NCBI GenBank assembly: GCA_021798985.1
Contig: JAJZBI010000001.1
Coordinates: forward strand, 192,194-256,193
DNA from: Actinomycetes bacterium
Lineage (GTDB): Bacteria > Actinomycetota > Acidimicrobiia > Acidimicrobiales > Bog-793
Direction: 5' to 3'
DNA: 64,000 nucleotides
The position numbers and the translations under genes are program-made. Under the pieces are notes generated by a model. It was not told the DNA's origin. It was given only the letters and a program-made list of their open reading frames with translations, and did no database searches. Positions 1-7,302 of this stretch are shown in pieces (position 1 is the stretch's first letter; each line of letters begins with the position of its first letter).

Positions 1-1169
1 ACGTCGGTCGAGCTCGCCCCGAAAAGGACGAAGTAGAAGGCGAACACGGCCGCGCCCGTGGCGGTCCTGACCGGGCGGTCGCGGGGTCGGTCGAGAAGAT
101 GATGCTCCCGGACGTTCTCCCCGGTGAGCTTGGCTTCAAGGAAGGGCCACAGCATGATGACCGTGAAGGTCACGCCGGGTAGCAGCACGCCGGGGAAGAA
201 GGCGTTCGGAATCATGTGGCCAGGGAAATGGATCTCCCAGCTCGGCATGACGCGCAGCGCACCGTCGAGCCAGCCCATGTACCAGTCGGGCTGGACGGCG
301 TAGCTGACCTTCCAGGGGTAGTACTGCCCGTACTGCCAGATCGGGTTGATCTGGACGAGCGCACCCAAAAGGGCCGTGACGCCGGTGGTCAAGAAGAAGA
401 AGCCCAGCGTCTTGGTCATGAACGTCGGCCACAACGGGGTCCCGACGACGTTGTCCTCCCGCGCGCCTGGCTGCTTGAACTGCGTGTGCTTGTGGCGCAC
501 GAGCAGCCCGAGGTGCGCACCGAGGAGCCCCAAGATGATGAGCGGCAAGATCAGGACGTGGATGATGAAAAAGCGGGGGATGATCGCGCCGTTGCCCGGG
601 TATAGCCCGCCAAAGAGAAAGAAGGCGAGGTAGCTGCCGACGATCGGGACGGATTCGAGGATCGAGAAGGCGATCCGGATGCCGGTGCCCGACACGAGGT
701 CGTCGGGCAGCGAGTAGCCGAGGAAGCCGTTGAAGATCGCGAGGATCAACAGGTTCGCGCCGATGATCCAGTTGACTTCGCGGGGCCGGCGGAACGCGCC
801 GGTGAAAAAGACGCGCAGCATGTGGACGACGATCGAGCCCACGAAGATGTTGGCGGCCCAGTGGTGCATCTGGCGCACGAGCAGACCACCGCGCACCGCG
901 AAGGAGAGGTTCACGGTCGAGGCGAACGCCTCGGACACGTGCGCCCCGTCAAGCGGCCGGTAACTGCCGTGGTAGATCGTCGTCGCCTCGGACGGGACGA
1001 AGTACAAGGTAAGGAAGATGCCCGTCAAGAGCAAGACGATGAAGGAGTAAAGCGCGATCTCCCCGAGCATGAAGCTCCAGTGGTCCGGAAAGATCTTGTT
1101 CAGGAGGTGACGGCCGCCACGCGAGATCGCGAGGCGGTCGTCCATCCAATTGAACAGGCGGTCGATCAC
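1..1169 (-). CDS. qcrB: Cytochrome bc1 complex cytochrome b subunit (3' end beyond window)
   Basis: This is the membrane subunit of the menaquinol:cytochrome c oxidoreductase, which binds the low- and high-potential b hemes. I translated it by hand because it has no stop inside the window: 389 codons from GTG at 1169. The first heme-ligand pair sits in QMHHWAANIFVGSIVVH and the second in the helices reading PRFFIIHVLILP and LLGAHLGLLVRH. PDW, from the Qo-site region of cytochrome b proteins, follows. The GTG start overlaps the TGA of qcrA (GTGA), so the two are translationally coupled. The operon order is qcrC-qcrA-qcrB, as in other actinobacteria, and ctaE lies just upstream. The C-terminal part lies outside the window. 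Confidence 0.95.
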   Translation of the reverse strand, partial: MIDRLFNWMDDRLAISRGGRHLLNKIFPDHWSFMLGEIALYSFIVLLLTGIFLTLYFVPSEATTIYHGSYRPLDGAHVSEAFASTVNLSFAVRGGLLVRQMHHWAANIFVGSIVVHMLRVFFTGAFRRPREVNWIIGANLLILAIFNGFLGYSLPDDLVSGTGIRIAFSILESVPIVGSYLAFFLFGGLYPGNGAIIPRFFIIHVLILPLIILGLLGAHLGLLVRHKHTQFKQPGAREDNVVGTPLWPTFMTKTLGFFFLTTGVTALLGALVQINPIWQYGQYYPWKVSYAVQPDWYMGWLDGALRVMPSWEIHFPGHMIPNAFFPGVLLPGVTFTVIMLWPFLEAKLTGENVREHHLLDRPRDRPVRTATGAAVFAFYFVLFGASSTD

Positions 1170-2158
1170 GTCGTCCCCCCGCGTTCCCAAAAGCCGGGAC
1201 CCACCGGCTCGTCGTAACCGGCCTGCGCTCGGATGTAGCCCCGCGAGTCGATGTACAGCGGGAGCTGGGGCAGCGGCCGTGGAGCGGGCCCGAAGACCGG
1301 CTCAGCCCCCGCGTAGATGTCAAAGAGCGACTGGTGGCACGGGCACAGCAGCTGCTCGGTCGCCTGCTCGTAGAGGCCGACCGGGCAACCGGCGTGGGTG
1401 CACACCTTGGAGAAGGCGATGAAGCCCTGGGGCGCCCACGTCTCGCGGCCCTTCATCGTCACGATGTCGGTCGTCTGGGGGTGCAAGAGGACGGTCTGGG
1501 AGATCGCCCCGCCCACGTCATCTTGGGGGAAGACGGTCACGAAGCTACCGACGTCGAGGTCGCTGACCTTCATGCGGCGGTTGTTGATGTCGGTGACGTA
1601 CGAGCCCTTGCGCCACTTGGTCGTGTACAGGCTCTTCTTCGGCAGCGGGCCGAGCGAACGAATGAGCGGGAAGGCCGCCACGATGCCGAGCACGGCGGCG
1701 GCCGCACCCATTGCCTTGGCAAGGAAGCCGCGGCGCTCGATCGCGACCTTGCCCCGGCTCTCGAAGTCCCCAAGGAACAGGCGCTTCTCGTCGGGCGTGG
1801 TCTGCATGGGCGCCCGCGGCTCTTCGAAGGGGCCCCGTGGCATGAGGAACATGCCCCACGACGCGACGCCGAGGCCGAACATCAGCATGCCGAGCGCCAT
1901 CGAGATGCCGAGCCAGAAGTCACCAGCGTTCTGGGTGTAGGCGGCGCCGAAGCCGGCGAAGCCCACGAGCGCCAGCAAGAACAAGACGAGCGTCGTGCGC
2001 TCTGCCCGCTTCGGGTTCTTGGCGGCCACCTGGAACTGTGGCGCGCTGAGGTCGACCTGCACCCGCTGCTCGGGCGCGCCGTGCGGAGCTCGCTGCTCCA
2101 AGGGCCGCCCGCCCGGCGAGAGGTTCACCGGCACGCCGTTGCCGTGCTCGTCAGACAT
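1166..2158 (-). CDS. qcrA: Cytochrome bc1 complex Rieske iron-sulfur subunit
   Basis: This 330-aa protein is the Rieske [2Fe-2S] subunit of the bc1 complex. The two cluster-binding boxes are clear near the C-terminus: CTHAGCPVG and CPCHQS, each supplying one Cys and one His ligand. The N-terminal half has three hydrophobic segments, the layout of actinobacterial QcrA, rather than the single helix of proteobacterial Rieske proteins. I chose ATG 2158 because GGGAGA lies just upstream and the start overlaps the qcrC stop by 8 bases. The open frame continues about 50 codons further upstream, but that part is antisense-like low-complexity sequence inside qcrC. The stop overlaps the qcrB start. Confidence 0.95.
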   Translation of the reverse strand: MSDEHGNGVPVNLSPGGRPLEQRAPHGAPEQRVQVDLSAPQFQVAAKNPKRAERTTLVLFLLALVGFAGFGAAYTQNAGDFWLGISMALGMLMFGLGVASWGMFLMPRGPFEEPRAPMQTTPDEKRLFLGDFESRGKVAIERRGFLAKAMGAAAAVLGIVAAFPLIRSLGPLPKKSLYTTKWRKGSYVTDINNRRMKVSDLDVGSFVTVFPQDDVGGAISQTVLLHPQTTDIVTMKGRETWAPQGFIAFSKVCTHAGCPVGLYEQATEQLLCPCHQSLFDIYAGAEPVFGPAPRPLPQLPLYIDSRGYIRAQAGYDEPVGPGFWERGGTT

Positions 2159-3077
2159 GTTGAATCTCCCGATCACTCCCGCCATCGTCCCCAACAGGCC
2201 CGGGGCTGCCCCCGTCGCCGCCGGAGCCGCCTTCGCCGTCCCCGTGCTGCTCGACACCGAGCGGCCCGCGCGGCGTGCGGTCGCCGATCCAGAAGGCGGC
2301 GAGCACGCACAGCCCAACGCCGATGAACAAGCCGACGAAGCCCTCGGCGACCGGTCCGACCCCGCCGAGACCGAGACCTCCGGGGCTGGTCGGGTGCTGG
2401 ATGTTTCGCGTCACGTAGGCAACGAGATCGCTGAGCTGGGCGTTCGAGATCACGCCGCTGCTAAAGCGCGGCATGTTGCCCGGCCCGGTGCGCACCGCCT
2501 CGACGATCTGGGTCTTGGAGACGTCATGCAGCGACGGGGCGATGATCCCGCCGGACAACGCGTCGCCCGCGCCCGTGATCGTGTGGCACGCCGCGCAGAT
2601 CTCCGCGAAGACGCTGAAGCCGTTGGCGACGTTGGCGCCCTTCAAGTTGACCTTCGGGATCGGGAAGCCTTGGTAGTTCGACAGCGAGGCGACGTACTGC
2701 GCGATGTCGATGTTCTGTGCTCGGTCGTACTTCGGCGGCTTGCGCGCCGGCTGGGCGCCCGGAGCGGCGAGGGGCATCCAGCCGCTCGACAGCCACAGGT
2801 CGATGGTGCCCGCGCCAAGGCCCTGCAAGCTCGGCGCCACGGCGCTGCCCTCGGCCGAGCTGCCATGGCAGCTCGCGCAGGTCTCGTCGAACAGGGTCTT
2901 ACCCAGATTCAGGTTCGGCTTGTGGTTCGTCGACTTGGTCACCGACGCCGTCAGCACCGTGCCCGCCAGCGATGGCGTGCTCGCCGGCCACCACACGAGC
3001 ATGCCGAGGCTGACCGCAGCGATGACCACCGCAGCCGGGACGGCCAGCCGCCGAGAGAACCAGCGCGCGCGCCTCAC
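2151..3077 (-). CDS. qcrC: Diheme cytochrome c subunit of the bc1 complex
   Basis: This 308-aa protein is the cytochrome c subunit that passes electrons from the Rieske centre to the aa3 oxidase. It has an N-terminal membrane anchor (about residues 11-30), two heme c motifs (CASCH at 67-71 and CAACH at 161-165), and a C-terminal transmembrane helix near 250-272. Two hemes on a membrane-bound subunit are typical of actinobacteria, where a soluble cytochrome c is often missing and the bc1 and aa3 complexes form a supercomplex. I chose GTG 3077 because GAGG lies about 8 bases upstream and the preceding frame is not protein-like. It overlaps qcrA by 8 bases. Confidence 0.94.
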   Translation of the reverse strand: MRRARWFSRRLAVPAAVVIAAVSLGMLVWWPASTPSLAGTVLTASVTKSTNHKPNLNLGKTLFDETCASCHGSSAEGSAVAPSLQGLGAGTIDLWLSSGWMPLAAPGAQPARKPPKYDRAQNIDIAQYVASLSNYQGFPIPKVNLKGANVANGFSVFAEICAACHTITGAGDALSGGIIAPSLHDVSKTQIVEAVRTGPGNMPRFSSGVISNAQLSDLVAYVTRNIQHPTSPGGLGLGGVGPVAEGFVGLFIGVGLCVLAAFWIGDRTPRGPLGVEQHGDGEGGSGGDGGSPGPVGDDGGSDREIQHV

Positions 3078-3132
3078 GAGGCCACCGCCTCGATGACCGG
3101 CTTCGCGGGCCGCGGGGAACGCAAGTGTGACC

Positions 3133-3759
3133 TCATGACAGCAAGAACAGGGCGCTGAACAGGCCGATCCAGACAATGTCGACGAAGTGCCAGTAGTAGC
3201 TGACCGCCTGGAAGACGGGCATCTCGCCGGGGTCGCCCTTCGGTCCCTTCATCCTGGCGAGCATCGCCAGCATCGCCACGAGGCCAAGGATCACGTGCAG
3301 GCCGTGCAGGCCGCTCATGATGTAGAAGAGCGAGCCGTAGGCGTTGGTGTCCACCCGGAACGGGAGCGTCTTCCACTCGTAGGCCTGGTTGGCGATGAAG
3401 GCCGCGCCGAGCAGGAAGCTCACGACCGTCCAGGCGCGGGCCTTGTTGCGCTCGCCGCGCTCGATGGCCCAGACGCCGAACTGCATCGTCGGGCTCGAGG
3501 CCAGCAGGACGATCGTGAAGATCAGCGCCTGGTAGGTATCGAGCTTGGTCCCCGGCGGGGGCCAGTGCGACCCGGCGTTCGCGCGGATCGTGAAGAACGC
3601 GGCGAACAGGCCCGAGAAGAACATGAATTCCGAACCCAGCCAGATCATCACCCCGACAGCCAGCATCTGCGGCCGTCGCTGGTGGACGGCTGCGGCCGCC
3701 GCCGGGGATGGCGGTTGGATGGCCGACACCTCGCTCACGGCCCCCTTTGTAGTCGACAC
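3133..3759 (-). CDS. ctaE: Cytochrome c oxidase subunit III
   Basis: This 208-aa protein is the COX3-type subunit of the aa3 oxidase. It has about five transmembrane helices and the typical start of the first helix, IWLGSEFMFFSGLFAAFF. Length and sequence fit the short actinobacterial subunit III. It lies 55 bases upstream of qcrC on the same strand, so ctaE-qcrCAB is probably one operon, while the catalytic oxidase subunits ctaCDF are 7 kb away. The start is uncertain. GTG 3759 gives the whole frame but has no good ribosome site, and in-frame GTG codons 7 and 10 residues further on are alternatives. Confidence 0.93.
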   Translation of the reverse strand: MSTTKGAVSEVSAIQPPSPAAAAAVHQRRPQMLAVGVMIWLGSEFMFFSGLFAAFFTIRANAGSHWPPPGTKLDTYQALIFTIVLLASSPTMQFGVWAIERGERNKARAWTVVSFLLGAAFIANQAYEWKTLPFRVDTNAYGSLFYIMSGLHGLHVILGLVAMLAMLARMKGPKGDPGEMPVFQAVSYYWHFVDIVWIGLFSALFLLS

Positions 3760-3850
3760 CCGCCGGAGCGTTCCAAACGGGGTGCCAGACGGCCCACGAA
3801 CGCGCCCGATTCGAGCGCCTCAGCAGGTCGCGGAGGTGCCGGTCCCGCAG

Positions 3851-3856
3851 TAGGGT
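3851..3856 (+). promoter_or_regulatory. Candidate -10 box for leaderless hemE
   Basis: TAGGGT ends 6 bases before the GTG start of hemE. Transcription would begin at or next to the start codon, and no ribosome site is visible. Inferred from spacing only. Confidence 0.4.
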
Positions 3857-3862
3857 CGTCGC

Positions 3863-4912
3863 GTGCCCGAGCTTGCGCCGCTGTTCCTCCGGGCCTGCCG
3901 CGGCGAGGCCACCGAGCGGGTCCCGGTCTGGTTCATGCGCCAAGCAGGTCGCTCGCTGCCCGAGTACCGCAAGCTGCGCGGCGAGGGGAGCATCCTTGAG
4001 GCCATCCGCTCCCCGGAGCTCGCCGCACAGATCACCCTCCAGCCGGTCGAGCGGTACGGGGTCGACGCGGCGATCCTGTTCTCGGACATCGTCATCCCCC
4101 TCGTCGGCATCGGGATCGACATTGACGTCGTCCCCGGGCGTGGCCCCGTGGTCGCCGAGCCGTTCGGCACGAGCGCCGACCTGCGCCGCCTCCGTCCGCT
4201 CGAGCCTGAAGCGGATGTGCCCTATGTGCTCGAGACCGTCCGGCTGCTTACCGAGCGACTCGAGGTGCCGCTGATCGGCTTCGCCGGCGCGCCCTTCACC
4301 GTGGCGAGCTACCTCGTTGAAGGCGGGCCAAGCCGCGACTTCGTGCGGACCAAGGCCTTGATGCACGGGGATCCCTCCTTGTGGCGCTCGCTGCTCGAGC
4401 GGCTCGCCGACCTGGCAATCGCCTCCCTGCGGGCGCAGGTCGACTGCGGAGCGAGCGCGATCCAGCTCTTCGACAGCTGGGCGGGCGCCCTCTCGCGCGC
4501 GGACTATGAGCGCCACGTCCTGCCTGCTACCCGCAGGGTGCTCGAAGGACTCGCGGATCTCGGGGTGCCCCGGATTCACTTCGGCGTCGGCACCGGTGAG
4601 CTGCTCGACTTGATGGCCGGCGCCGGCGCCGAGGTCGTGGGTGTGGACTGGCGCGTGCCCTTGGACCGAGCGCGCCAGCGCGTCGGTCCCGAGGTCGTCT
4701 TGCAGGGCAACCTCGATCCAGCGATCTGCCTGGCCGGCTTCGCGGTGGCCGCCGAGGAGACGCGCCGCGTGCTGAAGGAGGGCGGTCGCCACCGCCACGT
4801 CTTCAACCTCGGCCACGGCGTGCTGCCGGCGACGGATCCTGAGGTCCTCACCAAGATCGTCGAGCTGGTGCACCGCGTGTCGGCAGAGAGCGGGGCGGAC
4901 GGCGAACAATGA
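3863..4912 (+). CDS. hemE: Uroporphyrinogen decarboxylase
   Basis: This 349-aa enzyme removes four carboxyl groups from uroporphyrinogen III to give coproporphyrinogen III. The family signature PVWFMRQAGRSLPEY is near residue 21, and the length is normal. It is the first gene of a hemE-hemH-hemY operon: its TGA overlaps the ATG of hemH (ATGA). The GTG start has no Shine-Dalgarno sequence but sits 6 bases after TAGGGT, suggesting a leaderless message. It is transcribed away from the ctaE-qcrCAB operon, so heme synthesis and its main respiratory consumers share a 100-base divergent promoter region. Confidence 0.96.
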   Translation: MPELAPLFLRACRGEATERVPVWFMRQAGRSLPEYRKLRGEGSILEAIRSPELAAQITLQPVERYGVDAAILFSDIVIPLVGIGIDIDVVPGRGPVVAEPFGTSADLRRLRPLEPEADVPYVLETVRLLTERLEVPLIGFAGAPFTVASYLVEGGPSRDFVRTKALMHGDPSLWRSLLERLADLAIASLRAQVDCGASAIQLFDSWAGALSRADYERHVLPATRRVLEGLADLGVPRIHFGVGTGELLDLMAGAGAEVVGVDWRVPLDRARQRVGPEVVLQGNLDPAICLAGFAVAAEETRRVLKEGGRHRHVFNLGHGVLPATDPEVLTKIVELVHRVSAESGADGEQ

Positions 4913-5829
4913 CGACCGGCGTGGTCGTCATGGCCTATGGGACGCCGAGCGACCCTGATGACGTCGAGCGCTTCTATCTCGACGTCCGCCGTGGCCGACC
5001 TCCGAGCCCCGAGCAGCTCGCCGATCTCAAGCGGCGCTACGACGCAATCGGGGGGACCTCCCCGCTGAACGCCCGGACCGCGGCGCAGGTGGCCGCCCTC
5101 CAACGGGCGCTCGAGGTGCTCGAGCCGGGGGGCTACCTCGTTGCGTATGGCGCCAAGCACTCGGCGCCCAAGATCGAAGCGGCGGTCACCGAGCTCGCCG
5201 GGCGCGGGGTGCGCGAGGTCGTCGGCGTCGTCCTCGCCCCCCACTACTCCCGGCTCAGCGTCGGCGAGTACCTCGAGCGGGCCGGCGAGCGTTGCGCCGA
5301 GCTCGGACTGACCTGCGGCTTCGTCCGTCACTGGCATGACGAGGAGGCGCTGATCGCGGCGCTGGCGGGGCGCGTTCGCGAGGCGGCGGCCGCGCTCGCG
5401 CCCGCGCGTGGCGAGATCGAGTACTGCTTCACGGCCCACAGCCTGCCCGAGCGGATCCTCGCCGAGGGCGACCCCTACCCCGACGAGCTCGCCGAGACCG
5501 CCCGCCTCGTCGCCGCCCGGCTCCGCCTGCCCCACTACCGCATCGGCTGGCAGAGCGCCGGGCGCACGCCCGAGCCCTGGATCGGCCCCGACATCCTCGT
5601 GATGTTGCGCGAGCTCGCGGCGCAGGGCGTCGGTGGCGTGGTCGTCTGCTCTGCCGGCTTCACCGCGGACCACCTCGAGGTCCTCTACGACCTCGACATC
5701 GAGGCGGCCCAACTGGCGGCGGCGCTCGGCCTCGCCTTCAGCCGCACCGCGTCGCTCAACGACGACCCGGCGGTGTTCGCCGGCCTCGCCAAGCGCGTCG
5801 CGGCGGCCCGCCCCGCCTCGGCGAGATGA
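4909..5829 (+). CDS. hemH: Ferrochelatase (probably coproporphyrin ferrochelatase)
   Basis: This 306-aa protein inserts ferrous iron into a porphyrin. The metal-site histidine is in VLAPHYSRLSVGEY and the conserved glutamate is in TAHSLPERI. The QSAGRTPEPWIGPD segment is also typical. Actinobacterial members act on coproporphyrin III in the coproporphyrin-dependent pathway, and the operon partners hemE and hemY fit that reading. The final decarboxylase (ChdC/HemQ) is not in this window, so the substrate is inferred from the lineage. The start overlaps hemE and the stop overlaps hemY, both as ATGA. Confidence 0.94.
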   Translation: MTTGVVVMAYGTPSDPDDVERFYLDVRRGRPPSPEQLADLKRRYDAIGGTSPLNARTAAQVAALQRALEVLEPGGYLVAYGAKHSAPKIEAAVTELAGRGVREVVGVVLAPHYSRLSVGEYLERAGERCAELGLTCGFVRHWHDEEALIAALAGRVREAAAALAPARGEIEYCFTAHSLPERILAEGDPYPDELAETARLVAARLRLPHYRIGWQSAGRTPEPWIGPDILVMLRELAAQGVGGVVVCSAGFTADHLEVLYDLDIEAAQLAAALGLAFSRTASLNDDPAVFAGLAKRVAAARPASAR

Positions 5830-7283
5830 GCCCCTCGATCGCCGTCGTGGGCGGCGGCATCGCCGGTCTCGCCGCTGCCCACGCGCTCGCCGGCACCCAC
5901 GAGGTGCTCCTCTTTGAGGCCGACGAGCGTCTCGGCGGCAAGCTGCGTACCGCCACGTTCTGCGGCCGGCCGGTCGACCTCGGACCCGACGTCTTCATCA
6001 GCCGAGACCCGGCGGCGACCGAGCTGGTGCAGGCGGTCGGCCTCGGCGACGCGCTGAGCACGCCGAACGAAGCCGGAGCGCTGATCTACGCCCGGGGTCG
6101 CCCCCGACGGCTGCCGAGCGGGCTGATGCTCGGCGTGCCGGGCGACCTGCCGAGCCTCGCCCGCTCGGGGATCTTGAGCCCCCCCGGGCTCGTGCGGGCG
6201 GCGCTCGGGCTGGTGTGGCCCGCCCGTCCCGTCCCGGGTGCCGAGGACCTCGAGCACGACCCGAGTGTCGCCGAGGCGCTGGGCCAGCTCGGCTCCGAGG
6301 CCGTCGGGGCGCTGATCGACCCTCTGCTCGGCGGGATCAACGCCGGTGACGTGCGTCGGCTCTCGCTGTGGTCGACCGCCCCGGCGCTCGCCGGCATGCT
6401 CGCTGGCCAGCGCACGCTCGCCGGGGCGATGCGTTCCCGCCGGCGCCAGGCCGCGCACGCGACACCAGGCGCACCGGGGTCGATGTTCCTCGGGCTCGCT
6501 AGTGGCATGAGCCAGCTCGTCGACGCCCTGGCGACACGCTGCGCAGCGGCTGGCGTGCAGCTAGCGCACACGGCGCGCATCGACGCGCTCCACCACGAGG
6601 CCGGCGCATGGCGGCTGGCCGGCCCGGGCACCGACGTCCGCGTCGACGGCGTCGTGCTCGCCGTGCCGGCATTCGCGACGGCGCGCCTGCTCACCGACGT
6701 CGACCCCGAGCTCGCCGGGTGGTGCGCGCAGATCGAGTACGCCAGCGTCATCACCGTGACGCTCGCCTACCCGATCGACGCCGTGCCAGCGGCGACCACC
6801 CGCGCCCTTGCCTGCGGGCGCGGGGATGACTCGCCGCTGCCCGGCACGGGAATGCTCTTGCCGCGCAGCACCGGCGCGCTGTGCACCGCGCTTACCTTCA
6901 TGTCCACCAAGTGGCCGCGATCTGCCCCGCCCGGCCACGTCGTGATTCGCGCCTCGACGGGCCGCTTTGGCGACGAGCGCTCGGCTCGGATGAGCGACGA
7001 GGAGCTGTTGGGCGCGGTGCGCGACGAGCTGCGGCGCTATCTCAGGATCGAACAGGAGCCGACCGACACAATCGTGCAGCGCTGGCCGCAGGCGTTTCCC
7101 CAGTACGGTCCGGGCACCCGGCGACGACTCCAGCGCATCGGCGAACGGACCGCCGAGCTCGCGAGCCTGCAGCTCTGCGGCGCCGCGTTCGGCGGGATCG
7201 GCATCCCCGCGTGCATCCGAAGCGGCAACGCCGCCGCGGCGAGCCTCGAGGCCGCGCTCGGGCGGCAGGCCGCGAGCTCCTGA
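5826..7283 (+). CDS. hemY: FAD-dependent coproporphyrinogen/protoporphyrinogen oxidase
   Basis: This 485-aa oxygen-dependent flavoenzyme oxidises a porphyrinogen to the porphyrin. The dinucleotide-binding motif VVGGGIAGLAAAHAL is at residues 7-21, followed by FEADERLGGKLRT, where the acidic residue binds the ribose. The C-terminus has the second FAD-contact segment, AFGGIGIPACIRSGNAAA. As the third gene of hemEHY in an actinobacterium, it most likely oxidises coproporphyrinogen III (CgoX role). The ATG overlaps the hemH stop. Low-complexity Ala/Arg stretches are normal for this GC content. Confidence 0.93.
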   Translation: MSPSIAVVGGGIAGLAAAHALAGTHEVLLFEADERLGGKLRTATFCGRPVDLGPDVFISRDPAATELVQAVGLGDALSTPNEAGALIYARGRPRRLPSGLMLGVPGDLPSLARSGILSPPGLVRAALGLVWPARPVPGAEDLEHDPSVAEALGQLGSEAVGALIDPLLGGINAGDVRRLSLWSTAPALAGMLAGQRTLAGAMRSRRRQAAHATPGAPGSMFLGLASGMSQLVDALATRCAAAGVQLAHTARIDALHHEAGAWRLAGPGTDVRVDGVVLAVPAFATARLLTDVDPELAGWCAQIEYASVITVTLAYPIDAVPAATTRALACGRGDDSPLPGTGMLLPRSTGALCTALTFMSTKWPRSAPPGHVVIRASTGRFGDERSARMSDEELLGAVRDELRRYLRIEQEPTDTIVQRWPQAFPQYGPGTRRRLQRIGERTAELASLQLCGAAFGGIGIPACIRSGNAAAASLEAALGRQAASS

Positions 7284-7302
7284 GGCGGGTTGGGCCCACG
7301 CG

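Noticed and set aside
3074..4909. A 611-codon minus-strand open frame opposite hemE and ctaE
   Set aside because: It is Arg/Gly/His-rich, matches no family and runs antisense to hemE, a certain gene. Long empty frames are expected at this GC content.
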